Assembly (NCBI RefSeq): GCF_000143885.2
Contig: NC_018583.1
Coordinates: 62,001-126,000 of the forward strand
Direction: 5' to 3'
Source of the DNA: Gordonia sp. KTR9
GTDB lineage: Bacteria; Actinomycetota; Actinomycetes; Mycobacteriales; Mycobacteriaceae
Length of the DNA: 64,000 nucleotides
Shown: positions 8,863-16,475 of the stretch, piece by piece
Layout of the letters: each line of letters starts with the position of its first letter
Position numbering within the stretch: position 1 is the stretch's first letter
Translations under genes and position numbers: made by a program
Notes under the pieces: model-generated
Seen by the model: only the letters and a program-made list of their open reading frames with translations
What the model was told of the DNA's origin: nothing
The model's database searches: none

Positions 8863-8997
8863 GAGGGGGTATCGGGGGTTTGCCTGGTGTCCGTCGAGTA
8901 AGGAGCCGCCTGGCGGCCGGTGGTGCTTACCGTGAGGGTGTCCGCTCCTGTTTGGCTGTTTAGCGCGGACATCGGGCGTGTCGTGAACGGCACGCCG

Positions 8998-9042
8998 CGG
9001 TGGCGGGGCTCGCGGCCGGGGGAGGACGCAGCCCCGCCACCG
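8998..9042. terminator. strong hairpin upstream of the glycosylase-like gene
   Basis: Thirteen-base perfect arms CGGTGGCGGGGCT and AGCCCCGCCACCG enclose a 19-base loop. It lies between the IS256 element and the start of the gene at 9139. It has no U-tract, as is common in high-GC actinomycetes. It may isolate the downstream cluster from read-through or act as a leader structure. Confidence 0.5.
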
Positions 9043-9138
9043 TCTCGGCGTTACTTTCCGAGCAGACGCGTCACGTCACTCGCCACGGGTCGCCGCACAG
9101 TAGCGTTGTCGCCGGTATTCTGCCGGTAGCGTGAAGGA

Positions 9139-9810
9139 ATGTCGATCCGATTGACTACCTTGTTTCCCGACGGTTCGGTTCCCGATCGCGAATGGGTACT
9201 GGGCCAATCGATTCGATTCGATCCGGCTGCGGTTCGCGCACGCTTGCCGGATGCTGCGATGTGGCCTGACGAGCTCGACAGTGTGTCGGCGGGCAGTGGG
9301 CGCTATCGACTGGTTTCGCGCCGCGATGTCTTTGAGGTCGCAGCCCGAGCGGTGCAGGACGGGTCGCCGATCGCAGCGGCGCAACTGCACGTGGCGTGTG
9401 TGGTGTGGGGTACAAGTCCGGGCCTGACGATGGTGCGGGCGCTGCGTCCCCTCAGCCAGCCCAACGCCGCAGACAAGCTCGCCAAGGCGCTGGCCGTGGT
9501 GCGGTCTGAGGGGCCGGTTAGTGCTTACAGAGCCCTCAGCGGACGCAACCGGTTGAAGATCACCGGACTGGCGGCAGGTTTCTTCACCAAATTCCTCTAC
9601 TTCGGCGGGTACGACGCGAATGCGTTGATGGGCCGCCCGCTGATCTATGACAGCAGGGTGGTCGACAGTCTGCGTCGAGTGACCACAGACACGTGGGAGA
9701 TCGACGGCCCGGCTGACATGTACGGCCGCTACCTTGATCTGGCCGCGGACTGGGCCCACGACTTCAACACCGCCCCCGATGTCATCGAGCGAGCACTGTT
9801 CGGCCGCTGA
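9139..9810 (+). CDS. OGG-fold (8-oxoguanine glycosylase-like) protein
   Basis: A 223-residue protein whose C-terminal half resembles helix-hairpin-helix/OGG-fold proteins annotated as '8-oxoguanine DNA glycosylase OGG fold': KITGLAAGFFTKFLYFGGYD (a lysine-containing HhH-like turn) followed by PLIYDSRVVDSLRRV (with the Asp expected after the hairpin). The family link is from memory of these motifs. If correct, it may recognise or excise unusual bases. It is the first gene of a same-strand cluster containing a probable modification-dependent nuclease and an MmeI-like enzyme, which fits a role in defence or base quality control. Confidence 0.6.
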   Translation: MSIRLTTLFPDGSVPDREWVLGQSIRFDPAAVRARLPDAAMWPDELDSVSAGSGRYRLVSRRDVFEVAARAVQDGSPIAAAQLHVACVVWGTSPGLTMVRALRPLSQPNAADKLAKALAVVRSEGPVSAYRALSGRNRLKITGLAAGFFTKFLYFGGYDANALMGRPLIYDSRVVDSLRRVTTDTWEIDGPADMYGRYLDLAADWAHDFNTAPDVIERALFGR

Positions 9811-9897
9811 CGGTCCCGTCCCTCGACGTAGGGTCTAGGTCCCGAAGCAACCGACGATCACTGGACCGGTGAGCTGGCATCGGCACTGAACGCATCC

Positions 9898-10188
9898 TTG
9901 CCGAAGCCATGGCCGTTCGCTACGTTCGGGAAAAGGGATCGACACCACCAGGTGCGGTTTGTTGGGGAAGGATCGATCCTCGTGGCCGATCATGACGTGC
10001 GGTTCAGCGGGAACTGGGTGCTCGTCGCGGGCATCGACTTCGAATTCGATGTCGCGATCGACGGCAAAACCCTTGGCATCCTCTACGTTTCCGAGGGCAA
10101 TCTGCAGTGGCGACCGAAACACGGACAGAAGCGCTCGGCGCCCATTCCGATCTCGTGGAAGGAATTCGCCGAATGGGCCGAATCGTAG
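9898..10188 (+). CDS. hypothetical protein coupled to the EVE/HNH-like gene
   Basis: A 96-residue frame with a TTG start. The frame stays open and protein-like upstream to a stop near 9828, so the true N terminus may be slightly longer with an unusual start, or the gene is 5' truncated. The sequence has a beta-rich pattern (VRFVGEGSILVADHDVRF, LVAGIDFEFDVAI) and ends in ISWKEFAEWAES. The next gene's ATG at 10173 lies inside its last codons, so the two are translationally coupled. No family recognised. Confidence 0.55.
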   Translation: MPKPWPFATFGKRDRHHQVRFVGEGSILVADHDVRFSGNWVLVAGIDFEFDVAIDGKTLGILYVSEGNLQWRPKHGQKRSAPIPISWKEFAEWAES

Positions 10189-11318
10189 CCCGCAAAAGAA
10201 CTCCCCGGACCGGCGGCACCGGCAACACCGACGGCGGACGAGTACAGTTGAGCCTGCTACAGCCGTGGCGGCAAGCCGTAAATAGCTTCTTTCCTGGCGA
10301 TGACGACGACCCCGACATCGACGATCTCGTCTGGCGGACACCGTCAACGTATGCTGCCGGCGACATCATGGTGTACGTGGTCGACGCCCCCAGCCCAGCG
10401 ATCGTCAAGATCGACACCCTGTCCCGCGGCTCGGAGGACGATGGCCTCAACGCCGAACCTGCCTCGGAGTGGGGCCCCTTCGACCAGGGGTTGTCGCTGC
10501 GGGCGATCGAGAAACGGTTAGGCGACACCCTGCCGAAGGCGCCGGTGACGATCACCGACGACACCCTGGGCCAGCAGTTTCTCGCCGCGATCGACGCTGA
10601 AGAGGCCCACCCCACGCCGTGGCGCGAAATCGACGACTCCTGGTGTCGCTGGCATCCAGCCGACGACCCGCCCGGAGCACCATTCGGGCCGGCCGACTGT
10701 GTCGGCTGCGGTCGACAGTTCACCGAAGATCTGCCTGCCCAATCCCACCAACGCAACGTCGGCGACGACGAGGACCCCGCGTTTGCCGACGGCTCCCCGG
10801 TGGCGGTGTGTTCCGATTGTCACGACCAGTTGCACCAACCCCTGCCGGTCAGCCTCGCTGATCTCATCTGCGCGCGGCGGCCGTTGTGTCCATCGTGTTC
10901 TGCCCAACGCACCCTCGAAGTGATCTGGGGAATGCCTGGTGGCCCTCCGGGGCCAGGTGTCGCTCTCGCCGGCTGTGTCATCACCGGACCCACCCTGGAA
11001 TACCGGTGCGCCGCATGCGGCTATGAATGGTCTGACGATGACACTGCCTATCCCGTCGCGCACGGCGCCGGCGGCGGGGACCGCGTTCGAGCCCGCCTCA
11101 GCGACTACCCACCTGGCGACTTCCCGCCGTCGCGACGTCAACAACCGGGCCGCCTCGTCGTCGGGCGCTACCATCCCCACCATGTCGATGGGGCATGGGA
11201 ATCGGGCACCCGGCACCTGATCATCGGCGAGGACCGCAAACACTACATCGTCGACCCCACCACCCTGCGATGGGCCGACCCCACCACAGACGGCGATCTC
11301 AGTCCGTCACTCGACTAG
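10173..11318 (+). CDS. EVE-like / HNH-like zinc-binding protein (putative modification-dependent nuclease)
   Basis: The start ATG at 10173 overlaps the previous gene and follows AAGGAATT. The product is 381 residues. The N-terminal region (about 25-125) has an EVE/PUA-like pattern with AGDIMVYVVDAPSPAIVKID. Next comes an HNH-like treble-clef: CVGCG near residue 170 and CSDCHDQLH about 40 residues later, with SHQ between. A zinc ribbon follows: CPSC then CAACGYEW about 50 residues later. EVE-HNH fusions are known as type IV-like enzymes that cut modified DNA. The central HNH histidine pair is not textbook, so nuclease activity is an inference. Confidence 0.55.
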   Translation: MGRIVARKRTPRTGGTGNTDGGRVQLSLLQPWRQAVNSFFPGDDDDPDIDDLVWRTPSTYAAGDIMVYVVDAPSPAIVKIDTLSRGSEDDGLNAEPASEWGPFDQGLSLRAIEKRLGDTLPKAPVTITDDTLGQQFLAAIDAEEAHPTPWREIDDSWCRWHPADDPPGAPFGPADCVGCGRQFTEDLPAQSHQRNVGDDEDPAFADGSPVAVCSDCHDQLHQPLPVSLADLICARRPLCPSCSAQRTLEVIWGMPGGPPGPGVALAGCVITGPTLEYRCAACGYEWSDDDTAYPVAHGAGGGDRVRARLSDYPPGDFPPSRRQQPGRLVVGRYHPHHVDGAWESGTRHLIIGEDRKHYIVDPTTLRWADPTTDGDLSPSLD

Positions 11319-11515
11319 CACCCCAGGGCACGTTCCGTCAACACCGCGCAGGTCATCTGCGTTGCGGTCGCCAATCGCAGGGGTAGCCCCGTCCGCGGTG
11401 CGACCAGCCAGCACGCAAAGGGTTCGGCCACGCCGCACCACGTGTGAGGGTTGCCGGATGTGATGATGAGCGGATATAACGCGGTCCGACGGGTGTCGGG
11501 GGAGGAGCTGGGCGG

Positions 11516-14341
11516 TTGTCAGCAACGGGTGTAGACCGCGGAGAGGTGCTCCGCCGGCTTCGCGATTTCGCGACTCACTGGTCAGGCACGGTTGCCGAAT
11601 GGACAAGCACAGCAGCACCTCACACTGAGAAGAGCTATGCCCAGTCGTTCTGGTCTGATCTGCTCGGCTGCTTCGGAATCAACGCCTCTCGACGTGATCT
11701 GTTCGAGCGTGACGCGGTGCGCGCTACGACCGGCCGCGGCGGCTACATCGACGTCTTCCAATCCGGAGTGTTCATCGGCGAAGCGAAATCGGTGGGTGCT
11801 GACCTGGTGAAGGCACACGACCAGGCATTGGACTATCTGGCCGGCGGTTCGATCGGCCAACACGAATTCCCTAAGTATGTACTGGTCACTGACTTTGCCC
11901 GGATTCGCATCGACCGCCTCGGTGACGAGTCATGGTCGGTCGAGTTCCCGGTTGGGCAGAGCCCGGAGCATCTCGACGAACTGCTGTTTCTCGCCGGTCA
12001 TGAAACAGTCACTCGCGCCGAGGAACAGGACGCCTCCATCCACGCCGCGCGACTCATGGCTGGTCTTTATGCCGCCATGGTCGGTGACGATGCCGACGCC
12101 CCGGTCGCCGACGGGGCCGCGCACAATCCCGACGAGGAGGACGCCGCGGTCCAGCACGCCTCGATGTTCCTGACCCGAATTCTGTTTCTGCTCTATGGCG
12201 ACGATGCCGGCCTGTGGGAGGCAGACCTGTTCTACCGGTGGGTCGATCAGACCACCACCGCCGACACCCTCGGCGGTCAACTCGTCACCCTATTCCAGGT
12301 CCTCAACACCCCCGCCGAGCGGCGCCCACGTACGCTACCCGACCTGATCGCCCGTTTCCCTTTCGTCAACGGTGCACTGTTCCTCGACACCATGCCAGCG
12401 GACTTCTTCACCCACGACATGCGTGAAGCTCTGCTGGCTGCCTGCCGCTTCCGGTGGACCCGCATCAGCCCGGCGATCTTCGGGGCGATGTTCCAGCTGG
12501 TCAAGTCCCGGGAGGCGCGGCGCACCGCGGGCGAGCACTACACCACCGAAGACAACATCCTCAAAACCATTGGGCCCCTGTTCCTTGATACCTACCGGGC
12601 CCGCGCTGACCGCCTGATCGCGAACAAGTCCACCAGCGCCGCCCAACTCGCCGCCTTCCAGGACGAACTGGCATCGAACATCTACGTCGATCCCGCCTGC
12701 GGCTCCGGCAATTTCCTCAACGTCGCCTACGCCAAGCTGCGCGAAATCGAAACCGACATCATCGTCGAACGTCGCCGCCGACTCGGCGAGACCGGAATGT
12801 CGCTCGATGCCACCCTCGAACAGAAGCTGACCATCGACCGCTTCCATGGATTCGAAATCAATTGGTGGCCAGCGAAAATCGCCGAGACCGCGATGTTCCT
12901 CGTCGACCACCAGGCCAACCGCAACCTCGCCGAAGCGATCGGGCAAGCCCCCGAACGCCTACCCATCACCATCACCGCGCATATCACCCACGCAGACGCC
13001 CTCGACCTCGACTGGAAAGCGCAACTGCCGGCCGTAGCGGGCCAGACGTTCGTCTTCGGCAACCCACCGTTCCTCGGCCACGCCACCCGCACCGACGACC
13101 AAGCCGAACAGCTACGTCGCGCGTGGGGCACCCGCGACATCAGCCGGCTCGACTACGTGACAGCCTGGCACGCCAAGACACTCGACCTCCTCGCGCAGCG
13201 ACCCGGAGCGTTCGCGTTCGTCACCACCAACTCAATCGTGCAAGGCGACCAGGTGCCACGGCTGTTCGGACCGATCACCGCCAACGGTTGGCGTATCGCA
13301 TTCGCCCACCGCACCTTCGCCTGGGACTCCCAAGCGCCCGGCAAAGCCGCAGTCCACTGCGTCATCGTCGGTTTCACCAAGGACCTGACAGTCAAACAGC
13401 GACTGTTCACCTATCCATCACCGAAAGCCGACCCAGATCCGGTGCAGGTCACCACCGACATCAACGCCTACCTCGTCGACGCACCGGCGGTGCTGATCAC
13501 CAAACGCAATCGACCACTCTCACCCGAAATCGTGCCCGCAGTCTTCGGCAACATGGCCCGCGACGAGGGAAACCTCATCGTCGAAAATGACGACTACCCC
13601 TCCGTCATCGCCGATCCAGTCGCTGCACAGTACGTGCGACCGTTCATCGGTTCGCGGGAGCTGCTCCACAATCTGCCGCGCTGGTGCCTATGGCTCGTGG
13701 ACATGGACCCCGCCGACGTCAAACGCAGCCCCATCCTCAAAGAACGCCTGGAAAAGGTCGCCCTCATGCGATCCCGAAGCAAAGCCGCCAGCACGCGCGC
13801 CATGGCATCGACCCCCCACCTGTTCGGCCAACGCTCCCACCGCGACGTACCCCACCTGTGCCTGCCGAAAGTGTGCAGCGAGACACGCCCGTACTACATC
13901 GCCGCGGCGATCGGCCCGACCACCATCGCCAGCGATCTCACGTTCACCATCGAAGACACCGACGGCCTACAATTCGCTCTCGTATCGTCAGCGATGTTCA
14001 TCGCCTGGCAGAAGGCCATCGGCGGCCGCCTGGAATCACGAGTCCGATTCGCAAACACGCTGACGTGGAACACCTTTCCCGTCCCGGCACTGACATCAGC
14101 GACTCGCGCAAAGATCATTGCCGCCGGACGCGGAGTTCTCGCCGCCCGCGCACTGCACCCCAACCGCAGCCTCGCCGAGGCATACAACCCCCTCGCCATG
14201 GACCCAGAACTCCTCAAGGCACACCACCGGCTCGACAAAGAAGTCGACACAGCCCTCGGTGCAAGCCGACGACTCAACAACGAGCGGCAACGGCTGGAAC
14301 TGCTCTTCGAGCTCTACCGCAACCTCTCCGCCGACGCCTAA
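11516..14341 (+). CDS. MmeI-like (type IIL/IIG) restriction-modification enzyme
   Basis: A 941-residue protein starting with TTG behind GGAGGAG. The N terminus has the nuclease signature D79-X9-E89-A-K91 in GYIDVFQSGVFIGEAKS, the same spacing as MmeI (D70-X9-E80-x-K82). A helical connector holds GEHYTTEDNILKTIGPLFL. The methyltransferase core has SAM motif I DPACGSGNFL near residue 392 and the amino-methyltransferase motif FGNPPFLG near 514-521. The region from about 600 to 830 is probably the target-recognition domain, followed by helices. Such enzymes cut and methylate from one polypeptide and need no separate specificity subunit. The reading frame is intact. Confidence 0.88.
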   Translation: MSATGVDRGEVLRRLRDFATHWSGTVAEWTSTAAPHTEKSYAQSFWSDLLGCFGINASRRDLFERDAVRATTGRGGYIDVFQSGVFIGEAKSVGADLVKAHDQALDYLAGGSIGQHEFPKYVLVTDFARIRIDRLGDESWSVEFPVGQSPEHLDELLFLAGHETVTRAEEQDASIHAARLMAGLYAAMVGDDADAPVADGAAHNPDEEDAAVQHASMFLTRILFLLYGDDAGLWEADLFYRWVDQTTTADTLGGQLVTLFQVLNTPAERRPRTLPDLIARFPFVNGALFLDTMPADFFTHDMREALLAACRFRWTRISPAIFGAMFQLVKSREARRTAGEHYTTEDNILKTIGPLFLDTYRARADRLIANKSTSAAQLAAFQDELASNIYVDPACGSGNFLNVAYAKLREIETDIIVERRRRLGETGMSLDATLEQKLTIDRFHGFEINWWPAKIAETAMFLVDHQANRNLAEAIGQAPERLPITITAHITHADALDLDWKAQLPAVAGQTFVFGNPPFLGHATRTDDQAEQLRRAWGTRDISRLDYVTAWHAKTLDLLAQRPGAFAFVTTNSIVQGDQVPRLFGPITANGWRIAFAHRTFAWDSQAPGKAAVHCVIVGFTKDLTVKQRLFTYPSPKADPDPVQVTTDINAYLVDAPAVLITKRNRPLSPEIVPAVFGNMARDEGNLIVENDDYPSVIADPVAAQYVRPFIGSRELLHNLPRWCLWLVDMDPADVKRSPILKERLEKVALMRSRSKAASTRAMASTPHLFGQRSHRDVPHLCLPKVCSETRPYYIAAAIGPTTIASDLTFTIEDTDGLQFALVSSAMFIAWQKAIGGRLESRVRFANTLTWNTFPVPALTSATRAKIIAAGRGVLAARALHPNRSLAEAYNPLAMDPELLKAHHRLDKEVDTALGASRRLNNERQRLELLFELYRNLSADA

Positions 14342-14536
14342 CCGGACCCTCGCCTGGGACGCCACCGGTCGACCAAGCATCCCCCGGGAAGCAATCTGAG
14401 CCGTCCAAAACTGTTGTAGCACAACGATCGACCCGGAACATTCCCGTTACAGAGAGCTACCCGCGCATTAGATGGCTGGAACGAATGGTTAACATCGTGT
14501 AATCTGAGGTAGTCGCCCAACCGGGTGGCGAAGATA

Positions 14537-14585
14537 GCCCCTCCTGGAGCAACGTGCCTGGAAGCTGTGCGCTCCTGGAGGGGCC
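14537..14585. promoter_or_regulatory. hairpin in the leader of the 14608 gene
   Basis: Arms GCCCCTCCTGGAGC and GCTCCTGGAGGGGC pair over 14 positions with one mismatched position and enclose a 21-base loop. The structure ends about 10 bases before the GAGAGGAAA ribosome site of the gene at 14608. It may be a terminator for the MmeI-like gene, a leader attenuator, or a protein binding site. Confidence 0.45.
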
Positions 14586-14607
14586 TCAACCGAGAGGAAA
14601 TATCTCG

Positions 14608-15105
14608 ATGTCTGACAGTCTAACGCTTGACGTGGGCGATCTGACCCCTGAGCAAGTCGCCGACATTCTGAGGTTTGTGGCATCGCTGCGGGAAGCGGAG
14701 ATCGACGAACGCGAGGTCGATGACGGCTCGTGGCGAGACGCGGTGTCGACCGGGTGGACTCTCGACCACGTGACGTTGCTGCGTGAACACCTCGAGGAAC
14801 GGGGCAAAGATGTGCAGCTCGCGGCGTTCGATCTGGCTATCAAGCACGGTGGATTCGTGTCGAGAGCGTCGGTGTATCGGCTGGGTGGTTACGACGACTC
14901 GCGGCGACTCAACAACTGGACCGCGCCGTTCGTGGTGGCCGCGGACTGGCTCGAAGACGAGCACGGGCTGCCGCACGACACCGACTATCCGGTGTCGACG
15001 TTCTACGACCCTGGCGTGAAGGGATTCCAACGAGCTCTCGGGTTCGAGGTGCTACCGGAGATCGTGAAGCTGGTGCGCGAGGACCAGGAAGGTTCGTCGA
15101 ACTGA
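14608..15105 (+). CDS. hypothetical protein after the MmeI-like gene
   Basis: The ATG at 14608 follows GAGAGGAAA. The 165-residue product is acidic, with helical, coiled-coil-like stretches near the start (LTPEQVADILRFVASLREAE and HLEERGKDVQLAAFDLAIK). A later stretch, FVSRASVYRLGGY, looks like a small DNA-binding or winged-helix element. There is no signal or membrane segment. It lies 266 bases after the restriction-modification gene on the same strand, so it may belong to the accessory cluster. No family recognised. Confidence 0.6.
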   Translation: MSDSLTLDVGDLTPEQVADILRFVASLREAEIDEREVDDGSWRDAVSTGWTLDHVTLLREHLEERGKDVQLAAFDLAIKHGGFVSRASVYRLGGYDDSRRLNNWTAPFVVAADWLEDEHGLPHDTDYPVSTFYDPGVKGFQRALGFEVLPEIVKLVREDQEGSSN

Positions 15106-15167
15106 ACCTGACCGGTGGGTGCCGCGGGTAGTCGCGGCACCCACCGGGCTTGTCGTCTGCCATGAGC

Positions 15168-15380
15168 ATGGGACCACTGTGAGCTAATTTTGCCAGGTGA
15201 TGGGACCACCTGGATTGCCAGTTATGGGACCACCGGCGCGCCTTGTCGGTGGTCTCGTCGTTTGCTCGTTCGATCGTCTGTGACAGCTCAATCGAGGTCG
15301 CGGAGGTCGACGGCATGGCTTTTCGGGAGATCAGTGTGAACGAGATCAGAGAAGTATTGCGACTGTGGCTCGGGACGGCC
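15168..15380 (+). mobile_element. IS21-family left-end remnant
   Basis: Three copies of ATGGGACCAC at 15168, 15200 and 15224, with GAGCTAATTTTGCCAGG between the first two, look like the repeated terminal sites of an IS21-type element. They are followed at 15315 by the start of an IstA protein (MAFREISVNEIREVLRLWL). The homology stops after about 20-24 codons, so only the left end and the first part of the gene survive. This is unrelated in sequence to the complete IS21 at 54291-56493. Confidence 0.7.
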
Positions 15381-15584
15381 TCTCTCGCAGTTATGGTGTC
15401 CCTCAAGCAGGCCCGCTTGCGCACCATCACTAACACGATCGCCGCGCTGGTGGTCCTCGTTGCGCTGATCCCGGTGTCGGGACTAGCGCTGCCGCTCGGC
15501 GTTGCGCTGTCCGGTGGGTTTGGGGTCGCTGCTGCGCTGTACTCGACGACACGAACCAATTACCCTTCGGCTGCGCCGGCCTGA
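15315..15584 (+). pseudogene. truncated istA fused to a membrane-protein fragment
   Basis: The frame opens with the IstA N terminus (AFREISVNEIREVLRLWLG). It then switches to unrelated sequence with a basic stretch (SLKQARLRTITN) and two hydrophobic segments (TIAALVVLVALIPVSGLALP and LGVALSGGFGVAAALY). It ends in SAAPA. This is best read as an accidental fusion of an IS21 remnant with the tail of a membrane protein gene. Expression as a membrane peptide cannot be excluded. Confidence 0.5.
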
Positions 15585-15724
15585 CCGTCGGGCGTTGCCG
15601 TTACTCGTGGGCGACGAGGCACTTGATCAGCCCAGACAGGTGCAGTGTGGCGCTGGTTGCGCGTCGACCCATCAGTTCCTCGGGCGGCGAGTAACGGCTG
15701 CGGAAATCCCCCATTGCCGCGCGG

Positions 15725-15833
15725 TTTCGTCACTGGTGACGAATCATGTTCTTGCCCAACATGATTCGCCGATAATTTACCTTATGTCAGGTTATCCTGT
15801 CGTTGGCAGAATCTACGTCTGGTTATCCTGACA
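15725..15833. promoter_or_regulatory. palindromic regulatory region, copy 2, with nested inverted repeats
   Basis: TTTCGTCACTGGTGACGAA (15725-15743) repeats the palindrome at 4582, again followed after 20 bases by ATTCGCCGATAAT. Here the 20-base gap also forms a second inverted repeat, GAATCATGTT and AACATGATTC around a 7-base loop. Downstream, GGTTATCCTG occurs twice as a direct repeat (15790 and 15821), framed by TGTCAGG and CCTGACA. The region lies directly before the gene at 15855 and is probably its operator and promoter. Confidence 0.55.
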
Positions 15834-15854
15834 TGGTGGATCTACCCTGTCTGC

Positions 15855-16475
15855 ATGGGTTGGATGCATGAGAGCGACACGCACGTACACGAGGCGGCAT
15901 TGGTCGCGATATTCGCGGACGGGACTCAGAGCTGCGGGTCGACCATGGTCGACGGCGTGGACTACGAGCTCGTCGAGGTCGGCCGGCATCAGGCCGCCGA
16001 TGTAGCTGCGCGTGCGTCACTGCCGGTGCGGAATCGTATGGCCGCGCTGGGCAGTGACATCGCCCTGCGACCATCGGCGGAGATTGCCGGTTGGGTGTTG
16101 AGCTGCGATTGCGCCAGCCTATCCAGTTCCGAGGTGTCGACCTGGACCGATCCGGACCAGTGGACACGGGTGCCCTCAGCGTCGCTCGAGGACCTCACTG
16201 GCCACCGCGTATTCGCCCCCGACACCGACCTCGACGTCAACGCGCGGCCTGAGGTCGCAGAGGCCGCGCGAGAAGTGTGGCGGCGTAAGCATCTCGAACC
16301 GATCGACGTTGACGACGAGATCCGGGCCGCCGCAGATGCCCGCAGGAACGCTAACGCACAGCTCGACGCCGCCGTAGCCAGGGCCCGCCGACTGGGTCGC
16401 TCTTGGGCAGACATCGGCGCGGCGGTCGGCATGACCCGACAATCAGCAAACGAGCGATGGAGGGATCGCACGTGA
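15855..16475 (+). CDS. HTH-ended hypothetical protein, partner of the 11-residue-repeat protein
   Basis: A 206-residue protein from ATG 15855 (ATG 15864 is also possible). Residues about 1-100 have a mixed alpha/beta pattern. The C terminus from about 150 is a helical segment ending in an HTH-like turn (RRLGRSWADIGAAVGMTRQS then ANERWRDRT), similar to sigma-like or recombinase-type helix-turn-helix tails in actinobacteria. Its stop overlaps the GTG start of the next gene (GTGA), so the two are co-translated. The dense operator region just upstream suggests tight, perhaps autogenous, control. Confidence 0.65.
   Translation: MGWMHESDTHVHEAALVAIFADGTQSCGSTMVDGVDYELVEVGRHQAADVAARASLPVRNRMAALGSDIALRPSAEIAGWVLSCDCASLSSSEVSTWTDPDQWTRVPSASLEDLTGHRVFAPDTDLDVNARPEVAEAAREVWRRKHLEPIDVDDEIRAAADARRNANAQLDAAVARARRLGRSWADIGAAVGMTRQSANERWRDRT

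Noticed and set aside
7430..8870. An 8-bp target duplication around the complete IS256 copy
   Set aside because: The flanking octamers do not match for any plausible end position, so no duplication is claimed.
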